A program made the translations under genes and the position numbers. 64,000 nucleotides of DNA from Hahella sp. HN01 (GTDB taxonomy: Bacteria; Pseudomonadota; Gammaproteobacteria; Pseudomonadales; Oleiphilaceae): contig NZ_JAHMIN010000001.1 of assembly GCF_018986435.1 (NCBI RefSeq), positions 190,858 through 254,857 on the forward strand, written 5' to 3'. Positions 54,214 through 61,631 of the stretch are shown here, in pieces. Under the pieces are notes generated by a model. It was not told the origin of the DNA and searched no databases. It saw nothing but the letters and a program-made list of their open reading frames with translations. Numbering within the stretch: the stretch's first letter is position 1; each line of letters opens with the position of its first letter.

Positions 54214-55926
54214 ATGAATACTCAAATGACCACTCCCCTTACAGGGTTAGCACGCCGTTTTGTCCAAGACGGAATTATCGAGGAAAGTACTGCGCGCGAT
54301 GCGCAGAATAATGCAGGCAAAGCAAAGCTCCCTTTTGTGAGCTACCTAGTGCAACAGGGGCTGGCCAAAGCGACCCAGCTAGCTTATGCCGCATCGGCAG
54401 AGTTTGGCGTGCCTTTGGTTGACCTGAACTCTATCGCCCTTGATCAAGTTCCCGAAAAAATTGTCGATGAAAAGCTAATAAGAAAGCATCACGCCTTGCC
54501 CTTGTTTAAAAGAGGCAACCGGTTGTTTCTGGCTTTGGCTGACCCAACCAACCTGCAGGCGCTTGACGAGATAAAATTCCACACAGGGCTAAGCACCGAT
54601 GCTGTCCTCGTGGAAGACGACAAGCTTTCTTCAGCTATCGAAAAGTATCTTGAGGCCCAAGAGCAGCCCCTAGGAGATATCGATGGCGGCGACTTAGAAG
54701 ATGTCGATATAGAAACTGGCGACGATAGCGACAGAGATGACGACTCAGGGGCTGAGCAAGACGACGCCCCTATCGTCAAATACATAAATAAGATGCTCCT
54801 GGACGCGATTAAGGGCGGGGCTTCAGATATACATTTCGAACCCTACGAGAAAACTTATCGTGTCAGATTTAGGACAGATGGCATATTGCATGAGGTATCG
54901 AAGCCGTCTATAAAACTCGCAGCCAAGCTGTCAGCGCGTTTAAAGGTAATGTCGCAGCTAGATATTTCTGAGAGAAGAGTTCCTCAGGATGGCCGCATCA
55001 AGATGAAGCTTTCCAAAACCAAAGCCATTGACTTTCGAGTTAACACTCTCCCCACGCTCTGGGGAGAAAAGATTGTTTTGCGGATACTGGATCCGAGTAG
55101 CGCAAAACTGGGCATTGACGCCCTTGGATACGAAGAAGATCAAAAGAAAATGTATTTGGACGCACTTGCGCAACCGCAAGGCATGATATTGGTTACCGGG
55201 CCTACAGGAAGTGGTAAAACCGTTTCTCTTTATACTGGCCTGAATATACTGAATACCACGGAAAGAAATATCTCTACGGCGGAAGATCCGGTAGAAATCA
55301 ACTTGGAAGGAGTCAACCAAGTTAACGTAAATACAAAGGTCGGCTTAGACTTTTCTTCTGCTTTACGGGCGTTTCTTCGACAAGATCCCGACGTGGTTAT
55401 GGTGGGAGAGATACGGGATTTAGATACTGCGTCTATCGCTATCAAAGCAGCACAAACAGGGCACTTAGTGCTGTCTACACTTCATACGAATAGCGCTGCC
55501 GAAACCTTAACCCGACTTCGTAATATGGGGGTTCCCGCTTTCAATATTGCAACCTCGGTAAGCCTAATTATCGCACAGCGCCTTGCAAGAAGACTCTGCC
55601 CAGAGTGTAAGGAGGTGATCTCCGTCCCCAACGAAGTTTTAAAGGAGGAGGGATTCACAGATGCACAAATTGAAACAGGCTTTAAATTGTACAGTCCAAA
55701 AGGTTGTGGTAAATGCAAAGACGGATATAAAGGCCGTGTGGGTATATACGAAGTAGTGAGAGTCACCCCCCCTATGCAAGAACTTATCATGAATGAGGCA
55801 AGCTCACTTGAGCTAGCCAAGCAGTCTCAGAAAGAAGGTTTTCGCAATCTCAGACAGTCAGCGCTGAGAAAAGTAATTGAGGGCGTAACCAGCCTAGAAG
55901 ACGCAAATCGGGTAACGAAGGATTAA
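54214..55926 (+). CDS. pilB: Type IV pilus extension ATPase PilB
   Basis: A 570-residue hexameric ATPase powering pilus extension at the inner membrane. An N-terminal MshEN/GspE-N domain (VPLVDLNSIALDQVP) precedes an acidic linker. The ATPase core has Walker A GPTGSGKT, an Asp box, Walker B VMVGEIRD and a His box (GHLVLSTLHTN). A tetracysteine zinc site (CPECKE and CGKCKDGYKG) follows. The ATG at 54214 has no good ribosome site. It is divergent from pilA. Confidence 0.97.
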   Translation: MNTQMTTPLTGLARRFVQDGIIEESTARDAQNNAGKAKLPFVSYLVQQGLAKATQLAYAASAEFGVPLVDLNSIALDQVPEKIVDEKLIRKHHALPLFKRGNRLFLALADPTNLQALDEIKFHTGLSTDAVLVEDDKLSSAIEKYLEAQEQPLGDIDGGDLEDVDIETGDDSDRDDDSGAEQDDAPIVKYINKMLLDAIKGGASDIHFEPYEKTYRVRFRTDGILHEVSKPSIKLAAKLSARLKVMSQLDISERRVPQDGRIKMKLSKTKAIDFRVNTLPTLWGEKIVLRILDPSSAKLGIDALGYEEDQKKMYLDALAQPQGMILVTGPTGSGKTVSLYTGLNILNTTERNISTAEDPVEINLEGVNQVNVNTKVGLDFSSALRAFLRQDPDVVMVGEIRDLDTASIAIKAAQTGHLVLSTLHTNSAAETLTRLRNMGVPAFNIATSVSLIIAQRLARRLCPECKEVISVPNEVLKEEGFTDAQIETGFKLYSPKGCGKCKDGYKGRVGIYEVVRVTPPMQELIMNEASSLELAKQSQKEGFRNLRQSALRKVIEGVTSLEDANRVTKD

Positions 55927-55929
55927 AAT

Positions 55930-57150
55930 ATGGCCCAAGCAGCACAAAAACACTCAACCTTTGTCTGGGAAGGCACTGACCGAAAGGGGAATAAGACCAA
56001 GGGAGAAACGAGTGGGTCAAACGTAGCCCTTGTAAAAGCGCAGCTGAGAAAGCAGGGAATTAACCCCACCAAGGTCAGAAAGAAAGCAGAAAGTATTTTA
56101 GGCAAAAGAACCAAGAAAATAACTCCGTTTGATATCGCCGTATTTACTCGCCAAATGGCGACGATGATGAAAGCTGGAGTTCCTTTAGTGCAGTCGTTCG
56201 ACATAGTTGCAGACGGGCTTGAACACCCATCGCTAAAAGAGCTCGTTTTAGATATCAAGAATGAAGTTGCGGCAGGTAATAGCTTTGCTGGCGCACTAAT
56301 GAAACATCCAAAATACTTCGACGATTTATTTTGCAACCTGATTGACTCAGGTGAAAAGTCGGGCGCTCTAGAGACAATGCTGGATCGAGTGGCGACTTAT
56401 TTGGAAAAGACAGAAATTCTGAAGAAAAAGGTCAAAAAAGCAATGACATACCCTATTGCGGTGCTTGTCGTTGCAGTAATTGTAACAGGTATATTGCTGG
56501 TCAAAGTCGTTCCCCAGTTCCAAGATCTATTCCAGGGCTTCGGCGCCGATTTGCCCGCCTTCACCCAAATGATTATTAACATTTCAGAGTATTTGCAGGC
56601 GTCCTGGTACATTATTCTTGGTGTCATTATTGCCGCGATATTTAGCTTTAGCGAAGCTAGGCGAAGGTCTCCAGCGTTTTCTGATGCTGTTGATAAGTAC
56701 ATATTAAAGTTTCCTGTCATGGGCGATATTTTGCACAAGTCTGCAGTAGCTCGCTTCGCCAGGGTTCTTTCAACTACTTTTGCTGCCGGCGTACCACTCG
56801 TTGACGCCTTGGATTCAGTAGCTGGAGCCACAGGAAATGCAGTATTCAGAAGAGCTGTAACCAAAATACGCGACGACGTATCCTCGGGAACGCAATTGCA
56901 ATACAGTATGAAAACTACGGGCGTATTTCCCGTTATGGCCATACAGTTAACTTCAATTGGCGAAGAGTCTGGCGCTCTAGATGACATGCTGGAGAAAGTC
57001 GCCGATCACTATGAGTCTGAAGTAGACGATGCCGTAGACAACCTGACCGCGCTTATGGAACCAATGATCATGGCCGTGTTAGGGGTTTTGGTTGGCGGCC
57101 TGATTGTTGGTATGTACCTCCCCATATTCCAATTGGGCTCTGTGGTCTAA
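55930..57150 (+). CDS. pilC: Type IV pilus inner-membrane platform protein PilC
   Basis: A 406-residue GspF-family platform protein that couples PilB/PilT to pilin assembly. Two GspF domains are visible, starting near FTRQMATMMKAGVPLVQSF and at about residue 275 (RFARVLSTTFAAGVPLVDAL). Three membrane helices occur, one at about 175-195, one mid-protein and one at the C terminus. It starts 3 bases after pilB, so translation is coupled, and ends at a terminator. Confidence 0.97.
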   Translation: MAQAAQKHSTFVWEGTDRKGNKTKGETSGSNVALVKAQLRKQGINPTKVRKKAESILGKRTKKITPFDIAVFTRQMATMMKAGVPLVQSFDIVADGLEHPSLKELVLDIKNEVAAGNSFAGALMKHPKYFDDLFCNLIDSGEKSGALETMLDRVATYLEKTEILKKKVKKAMTYPIAVLVVAVIVTGILLVKVVPQFQDLFQGFGADLPAFTQMIINISEYLQASWYIILGVIIAAIFSFSEARRRSPAFSDAVDKYILKFPVMGDILHKSAVARFARVLSTTFAAGVPLVDALDSVAGATGNAVFRRAVTKIRDDVSSGTQLQYSMKTTGVFPVMAIQLTSIGEESGALDDMLEKVADHYESEVDDAVDNLTALMEPMIMAVLGVLVGGLIVGMYLPIFQLGSVV

Positions 57151-57166
57151 TCAAATACTTATCCTC

Positions 57167-57197
57167 AAAAGACCTCGCACCCGCGAGGTCTTTTTTT
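57167..57197 (+). terminator. Intrinsic terminator between pilC and pilD
   Basis: GACCTCGC (57171-57178) and GCGAGGTC (57183-57190) form an 8-bp stem with loop ACCC, extended by AAAA/TTTT, and a run of seven T follows. It should limit pilD expression from the pilB promoter. Confidence 0.9.
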
Positions 57198-57218
57198 AAC
57201 TGTGCCCATATATAACCG

Positions 57219-58097
57219 ATGTTAGAAATCTTTAATCAGTTCAATCATAACCCTGCGCTGCTTTATACCACGGTCATTGTTTTCGGCTTGGTTGTCGGCA
57301 GCTTTTTGAATGTCGTAATTCTGCGGAAGCCGAAAATGCTGGAGCAGGAATGGCGCGCTCAGTGCGCTGAAATTCCAGGCTGCGACTGCCCTAAAACAGA
57401 TGAGCCTCTGATCACGCTTTCCAAACCCGACTCAACCTGCCCTAAGTGCGGACATAAAATCAGGGCCTGGGAAAATATTCCGGTTATCAGTTATCTATTC
57501 CTTGGCGGCAAGTGCTCCTCGTGTAAAACAGGTATTTCGATACGCTACCCCCTGGTGGAAATCGCTACCGCTTTATTGGCGGTTATTGCCGTTTGCTATT
57601 TCAAAATGAGTTGGGCGGGACTGGCGGCCATTGGCTTAAGCTGGACATTGCTTACGTTGTCATTGATTGACTTCGACACCCAGCTGCTTCCTGATGACCT
57701 GACGCTTCCTCTGCTTTGGGCGGGGTTGTTAATCAATATCCAGGGTATTTTCGCTCCCCTATCAGAAGCTGTGACTGGCGCAGTGATTGGCTATTTGGCT
57801 TTGTGGTCGGTTTACCATTTATTCCGACTTTTGACCGGCAAGGAAGGTATGGGCTACGGCGACTTCAAGCTGCTTGCCGCTCTTGGGGCCTGGCTGGGCT
57901 GGAAAATGCTTCCGCTCATTATTCTGCTTTCGTCACTGGTTGGGGCCATTATTGGCCTGGCTATGATCATTACTTTAGGTAGAGATAAAAATATCCCGAT
58001 CCCCTTTGGCCCCTATCTGGCGATCGCCGGCTGGATCGCCATGATCTGGGGAAATGATATCGTATCCGCCTATTTGGGGATGTATTCTGCACCTTAG
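57219..58097 (+). CDS. pilD: Prepilin peptidase/N-methyltransferase PilD
   Basis: A 292-residue bifunctional enzyme that cleaves the prepilin leader and methylates the new N-terminal Phe. The tetracysteine zinc motif is CPKCGHKIRAW and CSSCKTGIS. The two catalytic Asp residues are in SLIDFDTQLLPDD and GMGYGDFKLL (GxGD). About eight membrane helices are predicted. It ends 19 bases before coaE, the conserved pilD-coaE-yacG order. Confidence 0.97.
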   Translation: MLEIFNQFNHNPALLYTTVIVFGLVVGSFLNVVILRKPKMLEQEWRAQCAEIPGCDCPKTDEPLITLSKPDSTCPKCGHKIRAWENIPVISYLFLGGKCSSCKTGISIRYPLVEIATALLAVIAVCYFKMSWAGLAAIGLSWTLLTLSLIDFDTQLLPDDLTLPLLWAGLLINIQGIFAPLSEAVTGAVIGYLALWSVYHLFRLLTGKEGMGYGDFKLLAALGAWLGWKMLPLIILLSSLVGAIIGLAMIITLGRDKNIPIPFGPYLAIAGWIAMIWGNDIVSAYLGMYSAP

Positions 58098-58116
58098 TCG
58101 CAGTATCTTCCCCTAC

Positions 58117-58743
58117 ATGAATCAGATTACTCAACATAACTCATTAGTCATCGGACTTACCGGCGGCATCGCCAGCGGTAAGTCCGCAGCAGCGGCCAAG
58201 TTTGTCGAACTAGGCGTTCCCTGTATAGACGCCGATCAAGTCGCCCGCGACGTAGTCGAGCCTGGCGAGCCAGCCCTGCAACATATTGCAGAACATTTCG
58301 GCTCCGCCTTGATCACGCCGAGCGGAGCTCTGGATCGCGCAGCGCTTCGCAAGCTGGTGTTCCATGATCCTGAGCAGAAGAAGTGGCTTGAGAGCCTGCT
58401 GCACCCGCTCATCAATCAGCGCATACGCAATTGGTTAAGTGCATGCGCGTCGCCTTATTGCATCCTTGCATCCCCTTTATTGCTGGAAACCCGGCAACAC
58501 GAGCTGGTAGATCGCATACTGGTCATAGATGTTCCTGAGCCAGTGCAAATCGCCAGAACGATGGCGCGAGATCAAAATAGCGAGGATTTGGTCCGCCGGA
58601 TTATTGCGACTCAAAGCGGCAGAGAGTATAAACGCCAACATGCGGATGATATCATCCTGAACGATAAGGACTTGGCCCACCTGAACCAGGAGGTCGCCAA
58701 GTTGCACGAATACTATTTAGAACTGGCGCAGCATGATCGATAA
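58117..58743 (+). CDS. coaE: Dephospho-CoA kinase
   Basis: A 208-residue P-loop kinase performing the last step of CoA synthesis. The P-loop is [11 protein letters not shown] and [13 protein letters not shown] is the CoA-site motif. The start at [10 protein letters not shown] (58117) gives the usual N terminus. An ATG at 58054 would overlap pilD. Its last 11 bases overlap yacG. Confidence 0.97.
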   Translation: MNQITQHNSLVIGLTGGIASGKSAAAAKFVELGVPCIDADQVARDVVEPGEPALQHIAEHFGSALITPSGALDRAALRKLVFHDPEQKKWLESLLHPLINQRIRNWLSACASPYCILASPLLLETRQHELVDRILVIDVPEPVQIARTMARDQNSEDLVRRIIATQSGREYKRQHADDIILNDKDLAHLNQEVAKLHEYYLELAQHDR

Positions 58744-58969
58744 ACCTTCAACCTCTTCAGCCACGCGCACATCCCTGAAAGTGGATTGCCCAACGTGTGG
58801 AAAGAAAGTCCCATGGATTCAGGAAAATGAATTTCGTCCATTCTGCAGCAAACGCTGCCAAATGATCGACCTGGGCGCCTGGGCGTCCGAAGAGTATCGA
58901 ATTCCAGAAGCTGAGGAGAAAGACAAGTGGTCTGAAGCCGACGACGATCGGCCCAAGGACGCCCATTGA
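58733..58969 (+). CDS. yacG: DNA gyrase inhibitor YacG (zinc protein)
   Basis: A 78-residue zinc-finger protein. The four-cysteine site is [10 protein letters not shown] and [19 protein letters not shown]. YacG binds GyrB and inhibits gyrase in E. coli. The acidic C-terminal tail is typical. It is translated from an ATG inside the coaE tail, so the two are coupled. Confidence 0.95.
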   Translation: MIDKPSTSSATRTSLKVDCPTCGKKVPWIQENEFRPFCSKRCQMIDLGAWASEEYRIPEAEEKDKWSEADDDRPKDAH

Positions 58970-59018
58970 TATCCAACCTCTGCGACCTTCCTATTCACAT
59001 ACCAGGATGTATTAGCCG

Positions 59019-60065
59019 GTGACGTTCGCGTACAAATACCTTTGTGCGGCCCTTGCCGCCGTCTCATTCCAATTCATATCCGCTTCCCTTTCTCATGCCA
59101 AGGAAACAGAGGAAGCTATTGAAACTAAAGCCTCCGTCCCTGCCGAGGATAGCGTTCAAGCGATAGAAGACGAGGAAGACGCAGAAAAAGAAACCATGAC
59201 TGAGCGCTCCTTCAGCTGGATCGTAGATCAACGCAACGCCTGGTCAAATAGAATCGGTTCTCTTGGACGCAATATAGACGGCTTTTTTGGCGGCAAAGAG
59301 GCTGAACTGAGCGCCAACGGCAGCTTCTTGAAAGTTGGCTTGTTTGGTGTTTGGCGAAAAGAAGAAGGGATTGATCCCGAACCACGCTTCAAGTTTCGTT
59401 TGGACCTTCCTTATACCCAGGACCGGTTCAAACTGGTGATCGAGAACGACCCGGATGAAACCAAAACTTTGGCGGAAAAAAACCGGAACCGGGTGTTAAA
59501 GGAAAATGAAACCACCAACACCACCAGTACGGGCTTCTTTCGCTTAATTGCCGCCCTGAAAGAGTGGAAGTTCAAAGGCGACCTGGGTATCAAGCTGGAA
59601 ATCCCACTGGACCCCTTCGCCAGGGCGAAAGCGGAGAAAGAGTGGGCGCTCTCTGACACCTGGGACTTCCGGGTAGACGAATCGGTTTATTACTACCATT
59701 CCGATGGCTGGGGTCACACCAGCGCCTTCTACTTTGAGAACGCCATTTCAGACCGTTGGTTCTTCCGTTCCAAGTCAGAAGCGCAGTGGGTGGATAATCG
59801 AGACGGTTGGGAATTTGCGGAAATCTTCTCACTTTCACAAAAGATAGATGAGAATCGTGCAATGAATCACCAGTTGGGATGGCTGGGAGAAAGCCGCCCT
59901 AACCCACGCACCAGCGCTTACTTTATAAACACCACCTACCGTCAACGGCTTTATAGCGACTGGCTCTTCCTCGAAAGCACGCCAGAACTGCTGTTTCCCA
60001 GAGACGATAACTTCAAGCCCAATCCGTCGCTGACGCTGGGAATTGAGATGATCTTCTCAGAGTAA
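59019..60065 (+). CDS. Exported hypothetical protein, possible outer-membrane barrel
   Basis: A 348-residue protein starting at GTG (59019) with a signal peptide (YLCAALAAVSFQFISA, cut near SHA). After a charged, acidic linker rich in Glu and Asp, the rest alternates polar and aromatic residues in strand-like blocks, such as FKFRLDLPYTQDRFKLVIE and YHSDGWGHTSAFYFENA. It ends GIEMIFSE. This suggests an outer-membrane or periplasmic beta-rich protein. I do not recognise a named family. trmO starts 3 bases downstream. Confidence 0.7.
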   Translation: MTFAYKYLCAALAAVSFQFISASLSHAKETEEAIETKASVPAEDSVQAIEDEEDAEKETMTERSFSWIVDQRNAWSNRIGSLGRNIDGFFGGKEAELSANGSFLKVGLFGVWRKEEGIDPEPRFKFRLDLPYTQDRFKLVIENDPDETKTLAEKNRNRVLKENETTNTTSTGFFRLIAALKEWKFKGDLGIKLEIPLDPFARAKAEKEWALSDTWDFRVDESVYYYHSDGWGHTSAFYFENAISDRWFFRSKSEAQWVDNRDGWEFAEIFSLSQKIDENRAMNHQLGWLGESRPNPRTSAYFINTTYRQRLYSDWLFLESTPELLFPRDDNFKPNPSLTLGIEMIFSE

Positions 60066-60068
60066 ATC

Positions 60069-60791
60069 ATGGCGATGGAAGATCTAATCTACCGCCCAAT
60101 TGGCCACATCCGCTCGTGCTTCCCAGAAAAGTTCGGAGCGCCGCGCCAACCTGGGCTAATCAAACACGCCATCACGGAAATCGTGCTCACACAGGAGTTT
60201 TCTTCCGTAGAAGCCGTGTCGGGATTAACAGCTTTCAGCCATATTTGGGTCCTGTTTCATTTCCATAAAACCGCCGCTGCAGGCTGGAAGCCGAAAGTCC
60301 GCCCTCCGAGGCTCGGCGGCAACAAGTCAGTCGGCGTATTCGCCTCCCGCTCTCCATTTCGTCCCAACCCCATTGGACTCTCCGCCGTACGCCTGCTCTC
60401 TGTTCAGGAGCATGAAGGGTTACAAGTGCTCAGCGTGGAAGGGGGCGACTTCGTAGACGGAGCCCCTGTATTAGACATTAAACCTTATATTCCCTATGTC
60501 GACGCAATAGAGGCTGAAGGCGGCTATGCGGTTGAGAAGCCTGAGCCTTGCCTGGAAGTGCGCTTTACAGAAGAAGCAGAACATAGCTTGCGTCAATTCA
60601 GCCCTCAATATCCCAACCTGCGAGAGCTGATTATTGAGACCATTGGACTCGACCCGCGTCCCAGCTATAAAAAAAGCCAAACCGACTCGAAAGTCTATGG
60701 CTTGGCTTTATACAACCTGAATATTTCCTGGCGTGTCTATGACGATTACGCGCTTGTCAGCGCGGTTACGCCTCTGGAAGTTAATGAGTAG
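60069..60791 (+). CDS. trmO: tRNA m6t6A37 methyltransferase TrmO
   Basis: A 240-residue TrmO/TsaA protein that N6-methylates t6A37 in tRNA-Thr. The TsaA fold begins with YRPIGHIRSCFPEKFGAPRQ. GVFASRSPFRPNPIGLSAV and DIKPYIPYVDAI are its conserved motifs, and the C-terminal lobe (DPRPSYK) matches E. coli. It starts 3 bases after the exported hypothetical gene and overlaps the convergent PilZ gene by 11 bases. Confidence 0.95.
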   Translation: MAMEDLIYRPIGHIRSCFPEKFGAPRQPGLIKHAITEIVLTQEFSSVEAVSGLTAFSHIWVLFHFHKTAAAGWKPKVRPPRLGGNKSVGVFASRSPFRPNPIGLSAVRLLSVQEHEGLQVLSVEGGDFVDGAPVLDIKPYIPYVDAIEAEGGYAVEKPEPCLEVRFTEEAEHSLRQFSPQYPNLRELIIETIGLDPRPSYKKSQTDSKVYGLALYNLNISWRVYDDYALVSAVTPLEVNE

Positions 60792-61305
60792 TTACTTCAG
60801 AACCTGAATCAAACTCGGGAAAATCCGGCGCATGCTTTTCAATCCACTCTATCGCCGCTTCTTCCCCTGACATACGACGACCTTCCGTCGCCAATACTTC
60901 CCGTTTGTAATGCTCAATGTGACACACCTGCTCCACCATCCGTGCGGCGAATGCATCTTTTTCGCTCATGAAACGCAACCCTATTTCAAAACCGTTACCC
61001 ACATCATTACACCAGATTACCTGAGCTGGCGTTCTAAAGGTTGGGCGTACAAAAGCGATAACCACCATCACCTTCTCTCCCACCTCATAGGACGTTGGCG
61101 ACATACAACAAACTCCGCCGCAGCTTATGTTTTGCATGCAGTGCGAAGACGCGGCGGGACAACAGCCGACGCCCACGGTGGCGGGGCTCTTATGGATTAT
61201 AGTGTCAGTACAAACACCAGATTCGGAGTATGAGCCTTCTTTGGAGGGGCGTTTCTTTTCAAGCAGAATAGGGATATCTGTAGGATGACGTATAAACTGA
61301 CGCAT
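60781..61305 (-). CDS. PilZ-domain protein with cysteine-rich insertion
   Basis: A 174-residue protein. MRQFIRHPTDIPI gives the RxxxR-type N-terminal arginine motif, and NISCGGVCC sits at the NxSxGG position, so the cyclic-di-GMP site looks plausible. Between them is a segment with four cysteines (GVC, GCC and HC) and the motif itself carries three more, an unusual density. The rest follows PilZ: VIWCNDVGNGFEIGLRF. GGAGA lies 7 bases before the ATG at 61305. ATGs further upstream are less likely. Confidence 0.72.
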   Translation of the reverse strand: MRQFIRHPTDIPILLEKKRPSKEGSYSESGVCTDTIIHKSPATVGVGCCPAASSHCMQNISCGGVCCMSPTSYEVGEKVMVVIAFVRPTFRTPAQVIWCNDVGNGFEIGLRFMSEKDAFAARMVEQVCHIEHYKREVLATEGRRMSGEEAAIEWIEKHAPDFPEFDSGSEVTTH

Positions 61306-61631
61306 CGCTGTATCTCCAGTCACAAACATGTTCATAAGCACATCGCCTATTCAATGTCAGCGTTAAATTGACCTTCTTACAGCTCATCCGTTGGCGTTCG
61401 TGTTCAGTGTAAAACTCTGCGCTTCTCCTTTGCCATACTGCTCCCACTTCTTGACGCTTGAAGCTGAAGGCCGATAGAACACAGCTTCTGACGCGCGACA
61501 ACAATCCTTAATTTAAGATTTAGGGGAAAATGTAGTCTTTTTCAACCAGACTCACCCACTTACGGGGATTTTTTTGATTAATTTTTCAAAATTTAACAGC
61601 ATCATCCAACAATCTGTCACAAAGGAAGCTA
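61306..61631. other. Intergenic region between hybrid kinase and PilZ gene
   Basis: 326 bases between two minus-strand genes. It has an AT-rich stretch near 61570-61600 and no clear hairpin terminator, operator or gene. The PilZ promoter must lie here, but I could not pick a convincing -35/-10 pair. Confidence 0.4.
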
